A stretch of 8,297 nucleotides of DNA, from positions 1-8,297 of the forward strand of contig CALFEW010000279.1 of assembly GCA_937958365.1 (NCBI GenBank), read 5' to 3'. Numbering within the stretch: the first letter of the stretch is position 1; each line of letters begins with the position of its first letter. This stretch comes from an uncultured Chloroflexota bacterium (GTDB lineage Bacteria; Chloroflexota; Anaerolineae; Promineifilales; Promineifilaceae). The position numbers and the translations under genes are program-made. This document shows positions 1 to 6,358 of this stretch, in pieces. The notes under the pieces are model-generated. The model did not search any database. It was not told where the DNA came from and saw only the letters and a program-made list of their open reading frames with translations.

Positions 1-1
1 G

Positions 2-415
2 GCCGTCTCCAAGTTTTGCGAATTGTACGATCGATCTTTTAAGTCGCTCCCCTGGTATCAGCCGTATACGACCCATGAAGTTGCTGCCGAATTGACGGCG
101 GCCCGTGACTTGTTATTTTTGCGACGTGGCGCAGAGTTTATCGGTTTTGCCTGGCTGCGCTGGCCGGAGAAAACCGTCGGGCAGATTGAGCCGATTGGCA
201 TTGTGGCCGGGGAACAGAGAAAGGGATACGGCCGTTATCTTCTCGCCGCGGCCCTGCATCAATTTGCCCAGCGTGGCGCAAAGCGCGCCCAAATTGGCGC
301 CTGGGCAACCAACCAGACAGCCATACGCCTTTACGAAAGCATGGGCTTCCGTCATCAAGAAACGGTGACATACCTGGCTTATGATCTTCCGGTCTCAATC
401 GTAAATCGTAAATGA
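2..415 (+). CDS. GNAT-family N-acetyltransferase, 5' partial
   Basis: The frame is open from base 2 with no convincing start, so the gene begins outside the window; 137 residues remain, ending at TGA 413-415. A TTG at 23-25 could be called as a start, but coding-like sequence continues upstream of it. The acetyl-CoA-binding motif A is visible as IEPIGIVAGEQRKGYGRYLL, with the Q/RxxGxG/A signature QRKGYG at residues 72-77. Motif B follows as NQTAIRLYESMGF near the C terminus. This is the core of GCN5-related acetyltransferases, which move an acetyl group from acetyl-CoA to an amine. The substrate cannot be told. The last codons (VNRK) come from a short CGTAAAT direct repeat, so the C-terminal tail may be poorly conserved. 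Confidence 0.88.
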   Translation, partial: AVSKFCELYDRSFKSLPWYQPYTTHEVAAELTAARDLLFLRRGAEFIGFAWLRWPEKTVGQIEPIGIVAGEQRKGYGRYLLAAALHQFAQRGAKRAQIGAWATNQTAIRLYESMGFRHQETVTYLAYDLPVSIVNRK

Positions 416-556
416 GAAACGGCCGTTCTACGCTTTACCGATTCACCCATCCCCATTACAATCGGCAATTATTGACCTGATTACCCATCCCCCCAACACA
501 TAACCCAGGTCTCCCCAAGATCGAATTCGCAGTTTAAAAATGGAGCGAGAACCATC
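416..556 (+). other. Intergenic region upstream of the AAA+ gene
   Basis: This 141-bp gap holds an ACGGCCGT palindrome at 419-426, just after the GNAT stop, and a 10-bp direct repeat ACCCATCCCC at 445-454 and 483-492. A GGAG ribosome-binding site lies at 542-545, 11 bases before the AAA+ start codon. A TTGACC at 472-477 could be a -35 element, but no clear -10 follows. The promoter for the AAA+/VWA pair probably lies here, by position only. Confidence 0.4.
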
Positions 557-1483
557 ATGTTCAAAGATATCGCCGATGTTCGTGAACGATTGGGCAAGCA
601 ACAATATATCGCCTCAGAAGAAATTGGGACCGTTACATTTCTGGCGCAGTCCCTGTGCAAACCGATACTGGCCGAAGGACCCGCCGGGGTAGGCAAAACG
701 GAACTGGCTAAAGCGTGGGCCAAAGCGATTGAACGGCCGCTCATCCGCCTGCAATGTTACGAAGGACTTGACGAGAGCAAAGCCCTCTACGAATGGGAAT
801 ACGCCAAGCAGATGCTCTACACCCAACTGCTGCGCGAAACCCTGCACAAAGTCCTCGGCGACGTACAAAGCCTCTCCGAAGCCGCCGACCGGTTGGCCCA
901 GGAAGAAGATGTGTTCTTCTCCGAAAATTTCCTCCTCCCCCGCCCCTTGCTCAGCGCCCTCATGTCCGATGAGCCGGTCGTCTTGCTCATAGACGAAATT
1001 GACCGCGCCGACGTCGAGTTTGAAGCCTTCCTGCTGGAAGTCCTGAGCGATTTTCAGGTGAGCGTGCCCGAACTAGGAACCATCTCTGCCAAACACCAGC
1101 CGATGGTGCTGCTGACCAGCAACAACACCCGCGAACTCAGTGAGGCGCTCAAACGCCGCTGTCTGTATCTTTATGTAGATTACCCGGCGCAAGACGCCGA
1201 ATTAGACATCGTGCGCCTGAAAGTGCCCGACCTGCGCCCCGAATTGGCGCAGCAAGCGGTAGCCGTCGTCCACCAACTGCGCAACATGGACCTGCGCAAA
1301 GTGCCGTCTATCAGCGAAACGTTGGATTGGGCGCGCGCCCTCGTCACGCTGAACGCCAGCGCCATTGACGAAAAAACGCTCAGCAATACCCTCACTGTCT
1401 TGCTCAAATATGAAACCGACGTCGCCAAAGCCAAACGGATGATGGGCAACAGCGGCAGCCAACGCGGCCGTTGGGAAAAGTAA
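557..1483 (+). CDS. MoxR/CoxD-like AAA+ ATPase
   Basis: This is a 308-residue cytosolic P-loop ATPase. Walker A is GPAGVGKT at residues 41-48 and Walker B is VVLLIDEIDRAD at 141-152. A sensor-1-like TSNNTRE is at 187-193, and the candidate arginine finger is in KRRC at 199-202. A SETLDWARAL segment near 253-262 fits the sensor-2 region of MoxR proteins. Length and motif order fit the MoxR family, close to CoxD. Family knowledge: MoxR ATPases work with VWA-domain proteins to remodel or mature protein complexes, for example metal-centre insertion in CO dehydrogenase. The VWA partner is the next gene, 97 bp downstream on the same strand. The ATG at 557 is preceded by GGAG at 542-545. No CO dehydrogenase or other client gene is visible, so the target is unknown. 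Confidence 0.9.
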   Translation: MFKDIADVRERLGKQQYIASEEIGTVTFLAQSLCKPILAEGPAGVGKTELAKAWAKAIERPLIRLQCYEGLDESKALYEWEYAKQMLYTQLLRETLHKVLGDVQSLSEAADRLAQEEDVFFSENFLLPRPLLSALMSDEPVVLLIDEIDRADVEFEAFLLEVLSDFQVSVPELGTISAKHQPMVLLTSNNTRELSEALKRRCLYLYVDYPAQDAELDIVRLKVPDLRPELAQQAVAVVHQLRNMDLRKVPSISETLDWARALVTLNASAIDEKTLSNTLTVLLKYETDVAKAKRMMGNSGSQRGRWEK

Positions 1484-1500
1484 GGCGTGAGCCTTTGGCC

Positions 1501-1573
1501 GTAAACCGTATTCCGTAATCGGAATACGGACCACGGAATACGGACCACGGAATACGGACCACGGAATACGGAT
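1501..1573 (+). repeat. Hairpin plus 14-bp tandem repeat between AAA+ and VWA genes
   Basis: CCGTATTCCG (1506-1515) and CGGAATACGG (1520-1529) form a perfect 10-bp stem with a TAAT loop. Next come three exact copies of the 14-mer GGACCACGGAATAC at 1528-1541, 1542-1555 and 1556-1569, ending in GGAT. The array stops 7 bases before the VWA start codon, so it occupies the place where the ribosome-binding site should be. The same words recur at 7559-7639 and, degenerate, at 5485-5504. It belongs to a dispersed intergenic repeat family, not a CRISPR, because there are no spacers. Confidence 0.85.
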
Positions 1574-1580
1574 AACACCA

Positions 1581-2966
1581 ATGGACGACCGAGTCATTGA
1601 ATTTGTGCGGGGAATGCGGGCGGCGGGCGTGCGCGTTTCGCTGGCCGAGTCTATGGACGCCATGCGCGCCATCGAAGCGCTGGGTATCACCGATAAAACC
1701 ATTTTCAAAGCGTCACTGCGCGCCACGCTCATCAAAGAATCGCAAGATTTTGCGGTGTTCGACCAGTTGTTTCCGCTCTACTTTGGCAGCGGCGGGCCGA
1801 TGCTGCAAAACGCGCTGGAAGAATTAAGCGAGAGCGACCAGGAAATGCTCCAGGCGGCCTTGCAAGCTCTGAGCGGCCGGATGCAAAACCTGCTGGATTG
1901 GCTGATGAGCGGCGAAGGCCCGACCAAAGAAGAATTGGAGGCGTTAGCCAATCAGGCTGGGGCGCAGTGGGCCGATAATCCCGGCGAGGCGCGCTGGGTG
2001 ACGCGGCGTATGTTGCAGCAAATGGGTTTTGGTCATCTGGAGCAGCAGCTTCGGGAACTTTACCAGAAGCTGCAAGAGATGGGCATGAGCCAGGAAGCCA
2101 TCGAAAAGCTGATGGGTGTGGTGGAAGCGAACCGCGAAGCGCTGGCGGAGCAGGTCGCGCAGCAGATCGGGATGCAAATCGCCCAGCAGCGGGCCAACCG
2201 GCCGGAAGAATTGCACGGCTCTGACTTGATGCACAAACCTTTTTCGGCGTTGTCGGAGGAAGAAACGGCCGTCCTCCGCAAAGAAGTCGCTCGCCTGGTT
2301 ACGCAGTTACGCACGCGCGCCGCTATGCGCCGCAAACGGGGCACGCGGGGCAAATTCGATTCTAAATCTACGATTCGCGCCAATCAACGGTATGGCGGCG
2401 TGCCGCTGGAACTGCGCTTCAAAAAGAACAAGCTCAAACCCAGCCTGGTGCTGATGTGCGACATGTCCCGTTCGATGTTCCACGTCACCGAGTTTATGCT
2501 CACCTTTATTTACCAGTTGCAGGATCAGGTATCTAAGACGCGCAGCTTTGCCTACTACTCGGACATGCAGGAGGTAAGCCATTTGCTGAACGCCCATCGG
2601 GCTGAGGCGGCGACGCAAGAAGTGTTTGACGCTTTTTACAAAGGGTCGCCGGGGCATTATGCCACCGATTTTGGCGGCAGCCTGGACACGTTTTATCACC
2701 ACTGGCTGAGCGCGGTGAACGGCCGTACCACCGTCGTGGTCTTGGGTGACGGCCGTAACAACTACAATTCACCGCGCATAGACCTGATCAAAGACCTGCA
2801 AAAACGCGCCCGTCGGGTCATCTGGTTTTGCCCAGAGCAAAAGCAGCAGTGGGGCACGGGCGACAGCGACATGCTGGAATATGCGACGGCCGTGGATTCA
2901 ATTTACGTGGTAAGAAACCTGGCGCAACTGGCAACGGCCGTAGACAACCTCCTGGCCGGTGATTAA
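1581..2966 (+). CDS. VWA-domain protein, CoxE-like partner of MoxR ATPase
   Basis: This 461-residue protein lacks a signal peptide. Residues 1-270 are largely helical and charged, rich in Glu and Gln, and end in a basic stretch RTRAAMRRKRGTRGK (244-258). The C-terminal part is a von Willebrand A domain with a complete MIDAS metal site: DMSRS at 294-298, the Thr of TDFGGSL at 362, and Asp390 in LGDGRNN. This layout matches CoxE-type VWA proteins, which pair with MoxR/CoxD ATPases in maturation of metalloenzymes and other complexes. The MIDAS is likely the contact for a partner protein. The start is ATG 1581; only a weak GGAT at 1570-1573 precedes it, so translation may be coupled to, or limited by, the repeat array upstream. 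ACGGCCGT occurs five times in this gene, once encoding the DGR of the MIDAS loop. Confidence 0.88.
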   Translation: MDDRVIEFVRGMRAAGVRVSLAESMDAMRAIEALGITDKTIFKASLRATLIKESQDFAVFDQLFPLYFGSGGPMLQNALEELSESDQEMLQAALQALSGRMQNLLDWLMSGEGPTKEELEALANQAGAQWADNPGEARWVTRRMLQQMGFGHLEQQLRELYQKLQEMGMSQEAIEKLMGVVEANREALAEQVAQQIGMQIAQQRANRPEELHGSDLMHKPFSALSEEETAVLRKEVARLVTQLRTRAAMRRKRGTRGKFDSKSTIRANQRYGGVPLELRFKKNKLKPSLVLMCDMSRSMFHVTEFMLTFIYQLQDQVSKTRSFAYYSDMQEVSHLLNAHRAEAATQEVFDAFYKGSPGHYATDFGGSLDTFYHHWLSAVNGRTTVVVLGDGRNNYNSPRIDLIKDLQKRARRVIWFCPEQKQQWGTGDSDMLEYATAVDSIYVVRNLAQLATAVDNLLAGD

Positions 2967-2987
2967 ACAATTCAATCCGAAGGCAAT

Positions 2988-3081
2988 GAATGGGACGTGG
3001 ATAAACGCGGATAAAGTAGATTCTCGTAGATAAAAGCAGTCAAAAAAATCCGCCGCATCCGCGAAAATCCGCGTCCCATTC
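2988..3081. repeat. Long imperfect inverted repeat between convergent genes
   Basis: Arms 2988-3012 and 3057-3081 pair over 22 of 25 positions, with one G-T wobble and a single 3x3 A-rich internal loop at 3003-3005/3064-3066. The loop is 44 bases. The arms carry GCGGAT words (GGATAAACGCGGAT and ATCCGCGAAAATCCGCG). The element sits exactly between the stop codons of the VWA gene (2966) and the GT2 gene (3096). It could therefore act as a shared transcript-end hairpin for both strands, although no clear T-tract follows. Confidence 0.75.
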
Positions 3082-3095
3082 TACAAAAGTGCCGC

Positions 3096-4091
3096 TTATT
3101 TGCGTTCATCCGTACCCCAAAATTTTCCCTCTTGCCTTTTTCCTTCTTCTTTCAACTCTAGCTTCTTCAGACGGTAAAGCATTTCCTGCGTAAGCTGGCG
3201 GTGCTTGCTGGCAATATCCGCCTGAATGCCAAACAGCAGCGTAATCACGCCTACCAGCAGCAGCCCTGTGCCAATTGTCAGGGATTGGATGTAGCGGCCG
3301 ATGCCGCTTTCCCCGGCCAGCACAAAAAAGAGAAAGCGCAGCCAGGTAAAGAGTCCGGCCAGCAAAAAAGGCAGGGCGATGTAACTAAACGTGCGCAGCG
3401 GCTCGTAAAAGGCGTACAGGCGCATAATGGTGCCGGCCTGGGCCTTGATGAAGTGCCACATGTTTTTTTGCAGACGCGACGGCCGTTCCGTCATGTTCGT
3501 CTCAATCGGCACACTCTTAACCGCCAGCCCCAGCTTGCCCGCCTGGATGATGGTCTCCAGCGTGTAGCTGAAGCGCGTTAGAATATTCAACCGCAGCGCC
3601 GCCTCCCGCGAATAAGCGCGAAAACCGCTGGCGGCATCGGGCACGGCCGTACCACTGACAGTGCGCACCATCCAGCTTCCCAACTTCTGCAAAAAGCGCT
3701 TCACCGGCGAAAAATGGGCGATTTGCCCCACCTGCCGGTCGGCAATCACGATGTCGGCCTGCCCGGCCAGTACCGGCGCAACCAATTCGGGGATGTAGTG
3801 GCCGGGGTATTGGTTGTCGGCGTCGGTGTTCACGATAATGTCTGCGCCCAGGCTCAGGCAGGCGTCCAGCCCGGTCTGGAAGGCACGGGCCAGTCCCAGA
3901 TTTTGCCGGTGGCGCACGACGTGATGGACGCCGAGAGATTGGGCAAGCACGGCCGTTTCGTCTTCGCTGCCATCGTCAATCACCAGCAGTTCCAGGCAAT
4001 CTATGCCCGGAATGCTTTGCGGCAGACCGGCAAGCGTCTCCGGCAGCGTCTCGGCTTCGTTGTAACAGGGAATTTGGATAATGCACTTCAC
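3096..4091 (-). CDS. GT2 family glycosyltransferase, DPM1/ArnC-like, with C-terminal membrane helices
   Basis: This 331-residue protein has the GT-A fold signature of family 2: IIQIPCYNEAETLPETL at 4-20, VIDDGSEDET at 37-46, and the metal-binding DAD at 90-92 in NTDADNQYPG. The ADRQVG and PDAASGFRAYSREAAL segments (151-166) are typical of dolichol- or polyprenyl-phosphate sugar transferases. Two hydrophobic spans near 236-258 and 270-290 should anchor it, with a charged cytosolic tail. The family moves a sugar from a nucleotide donor to a polyprenyl phosphate or similar lipid at the inner face of the membrane; donor and acceptor are not readable here. The start is GTG at 4091, chosen because the family's N terminus begins immediately after it and no ATG lies upstream in frame. 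It lies 60 bp after the methyltransferase stop and may share its transcript. Confidence 0.9.
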   Translation of the reverse strand: MKCIIQIPCYNEAETLPETLAGLPQSIPGIDCLELLVIDDGSEDETAVLAQSLGVHHVVRHRQNLGLARAFQTGLDACLSLGADIIVNTDADNQYPGHYIPELVAPVLAGQADIVIADRQVGQIAHFSPVKRFLQKLGSWMVRTVSGTAVPDAASGFRAYSREAALRLNILTRFSYTLETIIQAGKLGLAVKSVPIETNMTERPSRLQKNMWHFIKAQAGTIMRLYAFYEPLRTFSYIALPFLLAGLFTWLRFLFFVLAGESGIGRYIQSLTIGTGLLLVGVITLLFGIQADIASKHRQLTQEMLYRLKKLELKEEGKRQEGKFWGTDERK

Positions 4092-4151
4092 GCGACTGAT
4101 TGTAGCACCGGCAGACAGGCGGGCAAAGGTATGAAACTGGTGCGTCGGACG

Positions 4152-4886
4152 TTACCCGGTTAACGGCCGTAACCACGCAATCTGCACCACCTCATGCAAA
4201 ATCAGCTCTTTGTCCGGTTCAATGGTTGCCATCAATTCTTCTGCCCGCTGAATGACCCGCTCCTCAATGATGGCGTCGTGCCAGCTTTCGGCCAGGTGGG
4301 CTTGCAGATCGGCAATGGTGTCAGCGTAGGTGATAAAGGCGTAGGTTCCCCGCTTTTGCCAGGCGTATAAGCCGCGGGCGACGGCTTCGGCCAACGCCTC
4401 GTCGGCCTGCAAATATTCCAGGTAATCGTCGGTTTCGCGCACCCAACCAACCGGGTGACGGTCTGCGCCCAGGCGCACGTAAATGGGTGGCGGTTCAGGC
4501 GGGGGGTGGATGTCTATCAAACGGCCGTCAGCCTTCAGCAGTGTGCGAATGTGCGTCAGAGCATGGACCATGCTCTCCGGTTCCATACATCACAGTGACC
4601 AGGAAAGCAGGGCCAGGTCGTATTTTTCCGGCGGGTGGAAATCTTCAATGCCGACGGCCCAAAACGCCACCCGGCCGTGCAGCCTTTCCGGCAGACGTTT
4701 CTGCGCTCTGGCAATCTTCTTTGCTGCCGGGTCAATGGCGTGCACGAGGGCGGCCTGGGCGGCGTAACGGAAAGTCAGACGGCCGTCGCCGCAGCCAATT
4801 TCCAGCACCTTTTTGCCGGCCAGATCGCCGGTGAAGGCCAGCAAAGCTTTGATTTCGCTATCTTCGGGGTCTTGTCGAATGGACAT
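4152..4886 (-). CDS. Class I SAM-dependent methyltransferase with one in-frame UGA (recoded or broken)
   Basis: Read through, the frame gives 244 residues. Motif I is VLEIGCGDGRLT at 27-38, the ribose-binding acidic residue is Asp52 in HAIDP, and motif IV is DLALLSWSL at 90-98. The frame then meets TGA at 4590-4592 (codon 99). It resumes in the same frame with CMEPESMVHALTHIRTLLKADGRLIDIHP, a normal methyltransferase continuation, down to TAA 4152-4154. A conventional gene finder would report two pieces, 4590-4886 (or a longer 4590-4988) and 4152-4586. The ATG at 4886 is the likely start because a strong GGAGAAGG lies at 4896-4903, nine bases upstream. No frameshift is needed, only the single codon. 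Options are a recent nonsense mutation, a base error, selenocysteine insertion, or a split protein using the ATG at 4586. The substrate is unknown. Confidence 0.82.
4558..4576 (-). promoter_or_regulatory. Perfect stem-loop 13 nt after the in-frame UGA (bacterial SECIS-like candidate)
   Basis: On the coding strand AGAGCATG (4576-4569) pairs perfectly with CATGCTCT (4565-4558) around a GTC loop; with the top pair open the apex reads GGUC. It begins 13 bases after the UGA, and the GGUC starts 20 bases after it. Known from the E. coli formate dehydrogenase SECIS: an apical GGUC-type loop about 18 bases after the UGA. Unlike that element, no bulged U is evident in the stem. The hairpin also encodes ESMVHAL, so it may be a coincidence of codon choice. 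Confidence 0.3.
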
Positions 4887-4971
4887 GGCGGTAAACCTTC
4901 TCCAGTATCCGTATCCCGGTTTCTGACGGCGTTTACCGGAGCAGCCCTCTGCGGATGACGGGGAACGAGAA
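4887..4971 (-). other. Short gap with degenerate CCGTAT repeat
   Basis: The 85 bp between the CopD-like stop and the methyltransferase start hold the methyltransferase Shine-Dalgarno and a TATCCGTATCC string at 4906-4916 that resembles the dispersed repeat. A small CCGGT/ACCGG stem is present at 4916-4920/4935-4939. I see no clear promoter or terminator, which is compatible with co-transcription. Confidence 0.35.
4896..4903 (-). promoter_or_regulatory. Shine-Dalgarno site deciding the methyltransferase start
   Basis: GGAGAAGG on the coding strand lies nine bases before the ATG at 4886. It favours this start over the in-frame ATG at 4988, which would add a low-complexity Ser/Arg-rich extension and overlap the end of the CopD-like gene. 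Confidence 0.7.
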
Positions 4972-5466
4972 CTAGACGGCCGTGGCAACGGCCGTAAACA
5001 ACAAAATCAGCGCCGCGCACGCCAGATTCAGCCGCAAAAACCGGCCTTCTTTTTGGCTTAGTTTTTCACGTTCGGCGGCGGCAAGCTGCGGCCGGCTGTC
5101 GGCCATCAGCGCCAGGCGCGACATGGCCGGATAAAGCGAAAATTGCACGTAGGCTGTCAGCAACGCCATGCCCACAAACGCCACGTGTTTCAACAATATT
5201 GCCCAGGCCCACAGGCTGTCTACGGCCAAAAAACCGCTGTAGTTCGCATCATTGGTCATTTGCACAAAGCCGGTGATCAGCAGCAGCACCAGGCTGCCAT
5301 TGGCCCAGGGCATAAAGCGCTTTTGCAACAAAAACCATTGATTATCCGCCAGCGTGCCCTGGCGTAAGGCCGGCCAGCCCACCAACGCCATCAAAGCCAA
5401 TCCCCCCAACCACACCACCGTCGCCAACAAATGAATCCAATAGGAAATGGCTAATATCCAGAGCAT
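4972..5466 (-). CDS. CopD-like four-helix integral membrane protein
   Basis: This is a 164-residue, strongly hydrophobic protein with four predicted membrane spans near residues 3-32, 55-70, 85-108 and 144-164. Helix 1 has His12 followed by WLGG (19-22), helix 3 has His94, and the last helix begins with RFLRLNLACAALILL. Paired histidines on helices 1 and 3 and the RFxxLN segment resemble the CopD/cytochrome-b-like small membrane family, linked with copper handling or haem binding; this is a family-level inference. The start is ATG 5466 rather than GTG 5472, because AAGGTGATT directly upstream matches the 16S-complementary sequence with good spacing. Its last codons contain two ACGGCCGT palindromes 12 bp apart, encoding the repeated TAV-ATAV end. 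It is first in the leftward run with the methyltransferase 85 bp downstream. Confidence 0.72.
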   Translation of the reverse strand: MLWILAISYWIHLLATVVWLGGLALMALVGWPALRQGTLADNQWFLLQKRFMPWANGSLVLLLITGFVQMTNDANYSGFLAVDSLWAWAILLKHVAFVGMALLTAYVQFSLYPAMSRLALMADSRPQLAAAEREKLSQKEGRFLRLNLACAALILLFTAVATAV

Positions 5467-5723
5467 AATCACCTTGAAAATAATCCGTAATCCGTGTTCC
5501 GTATATGAAATACAGCTAATGTCACCTGCACAGAATGTTAGGCGGGCTGCCCGCCTGACGCTGGCCTTCTTGCCAGAGTAAAACTTGTTAAAACCTACGC
5601 CGAAGCTGACTTAGCCCGGTAGGGCGGTTGATGTTACCTGGAAGGCTGATTTTTGGTCTTAACAAAGAGCAAGAGGGTGAATATCCACCTTCACTGAGAG
5701 CGTAATCTGGATAATTCGTTCAA
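5467..5723. other. Structured intergenic region between CopD-like and TPR-like genes
   Basis: From left to right this 257-bp gap holds several elements. A degenerate copy of the dispersed repeat (CCGTAATCCGTGTTCCGTAT) is at 5485-5504. A near-perfect palindrome GGCGGGC-T-GCCCGCC is at 5541-5555, followed by a CTGGC/GCCAG stem at 5561-5565/5572-5576. A wider inverted repeat, 5585-5595 with 5655-5665 (10 of 11 pairs), encloses a GCCC-GGTA-GGGC hairpin at 5614-5625. A GTGAA/TTCAC stem at 5677-5681/5690-5694 lies just downstream of the TPR-like gene's stop. None has a T-tract typical of intrinsic terminators. No ORF of note is present. Confidence 0.5.
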
Positions 5724-6356
5724 TTAGCTTGAATATCGAAGAGCAAATAATTCATTCACCAACTGGCTTCGTTTTGGACCCGCTGGCTCAGAGTTCAAGA
5801 GCTTCAATATTTCAATACTCCGATCTCGCGCTTCCCGAAAACTATCGCTTTGGTATAACTCTCTAGCCCATTGTAATGCCTGCTCATCCCATATTTGCAA
5901 CAATTCAGAAGGTCCATGCTCAATATAATCTTTTGCTTCCCAGTTTGACCTATGCAATATATCCAGATTAGGCTGTTCAATGTTCAGTAGAAACGGCAAA
6001 AGATACAAATTGGATAACATTACCTGACATAACTTTTTTGTAGCTTTTACCTCATCATTTGACTGGTATAACGATAAAGCCCAACACAGTAGATGAAAAG
6101 GCTCTCCTCCATCATCGGAAAATTCTTTCTCGAACCACTCAAAAGACTTGATTGCTCCAGGAATATCACCTATCAGCAAATACATTGGTCCGATCAAATA
6201 ACGTTTTCCAGAATCGTCGCTAATGTAGCGAAACTTCTTGAATTCCTTTTGCAAATCGTCCTCGTATCGCTTAATCCGTTCTTTTATCTTGCGAGGTTCA
6301 CTGGGAAATCGAGACATAGCACTCCATAAAAGCTAACACACTCGTACCGCCTAACA
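5536..6356. mobile_element. Possible acquired segment bounded by 10-bp inverted repeats
   Basis: TGTTAGGCGG at 5536-5545 and its exact reverse complement CCGCCTAACA at 6347-6356 bracket the AT-rich gene. The ends contain GTTAGGC/GCCTAAC, the core-site words of integron cassettes. However, no complete attC with partner core at normal spacing was found, and no target duplication or transposase is visible. The class of element is unknown; the bracketing could be chance. Confidence 0.3.
5724..6317 (-). CDS. Uncharacterised helical TPR-like protein, AT-rich gene
   Basis: This 197-residue soluble protein has no signal peptide. It is predicted almost all helical, with a charged N terminus (RKIKERIKRYEDDLQKEFKKF, residues about 9-29). 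A TPR-like unit follows, around YLIGPMYLLIGDIPGAIKSFEWFEKEF (40-66), and the next helix pair is HLLCWALSLYQSNDEVKATKKLCQVML. A C-terminal region around 150-175 (ALQWARELYQSDSFREARDRSIEILKLL) again looks TPR-like. Such folds bind proteins; no catalytic motif is seen and I do not recognise a named family. The start is ATG 6317 with GGAG four bases upstream (6322-6325). The gene is visibly richer in A and T than every neighbour and has no ACGGCCGT, which suggests recent acquisition. It is bracketed by 10-bp inverted repeats. Confidence 0.78.
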   Translation of the reverse strand: MSRFPSEPRKIKERIKRYEDDLQKEFKKFRYISDDSGKRYLIGPMYLLIGDIPGAIKSFEWFEKEFSDDGGEPFHLLCWALSLYQSNDEVKATKKLCQVMLSNLYLLPFLLNIEQPNLDILHRSNWEAKDYIEHGPSELLQIWDEQALQWARELYQSDSFREARDRSIEILKLLNSEPAGPKRSQLVNELFALRYSS

Positions 6357-6358
6357 GC

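Noticed and set aside
472..510. Sigma70 promoter with TTGACC as -35
   Set aside because: No acceptable TATAAT-like -10 at 16-19 bp; only a positional argument remains.
1501..1573. CRISPR-like array
   Set aside because: The 14-bp units abut each other with no spacers, and no cas genes are present.
1202..1735. Antisense 177-residue ORF across the AAA+/VWA junction
   Set aside because: It lies opposite two well-supported genes and reads through the tandem repeat; it shows no recognisable domain.
3714..4163. 149-residue + strand ORF antisense to the GT2 gene
   Set aside because: It is a mirror of the GC-rich glycosyltransferase codons with no domain or ribosome-binding support.
4887..4988. Longer methyltransferase start at 4988
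   Set aside because: The extra 34 residues are low-complexity Ser/Arg-rich and overlap the CopD-like gene; a strong Shine-Dalgarno supports 4886.
5467..6356. Complete integron attC site next to the AT-rich gene
   Set aside because: GTTAGGC/GCCTAAC cores are present, but no RYYYAAC...GTTRRRY pair at attC spacing was found, and no integrase is in the window.
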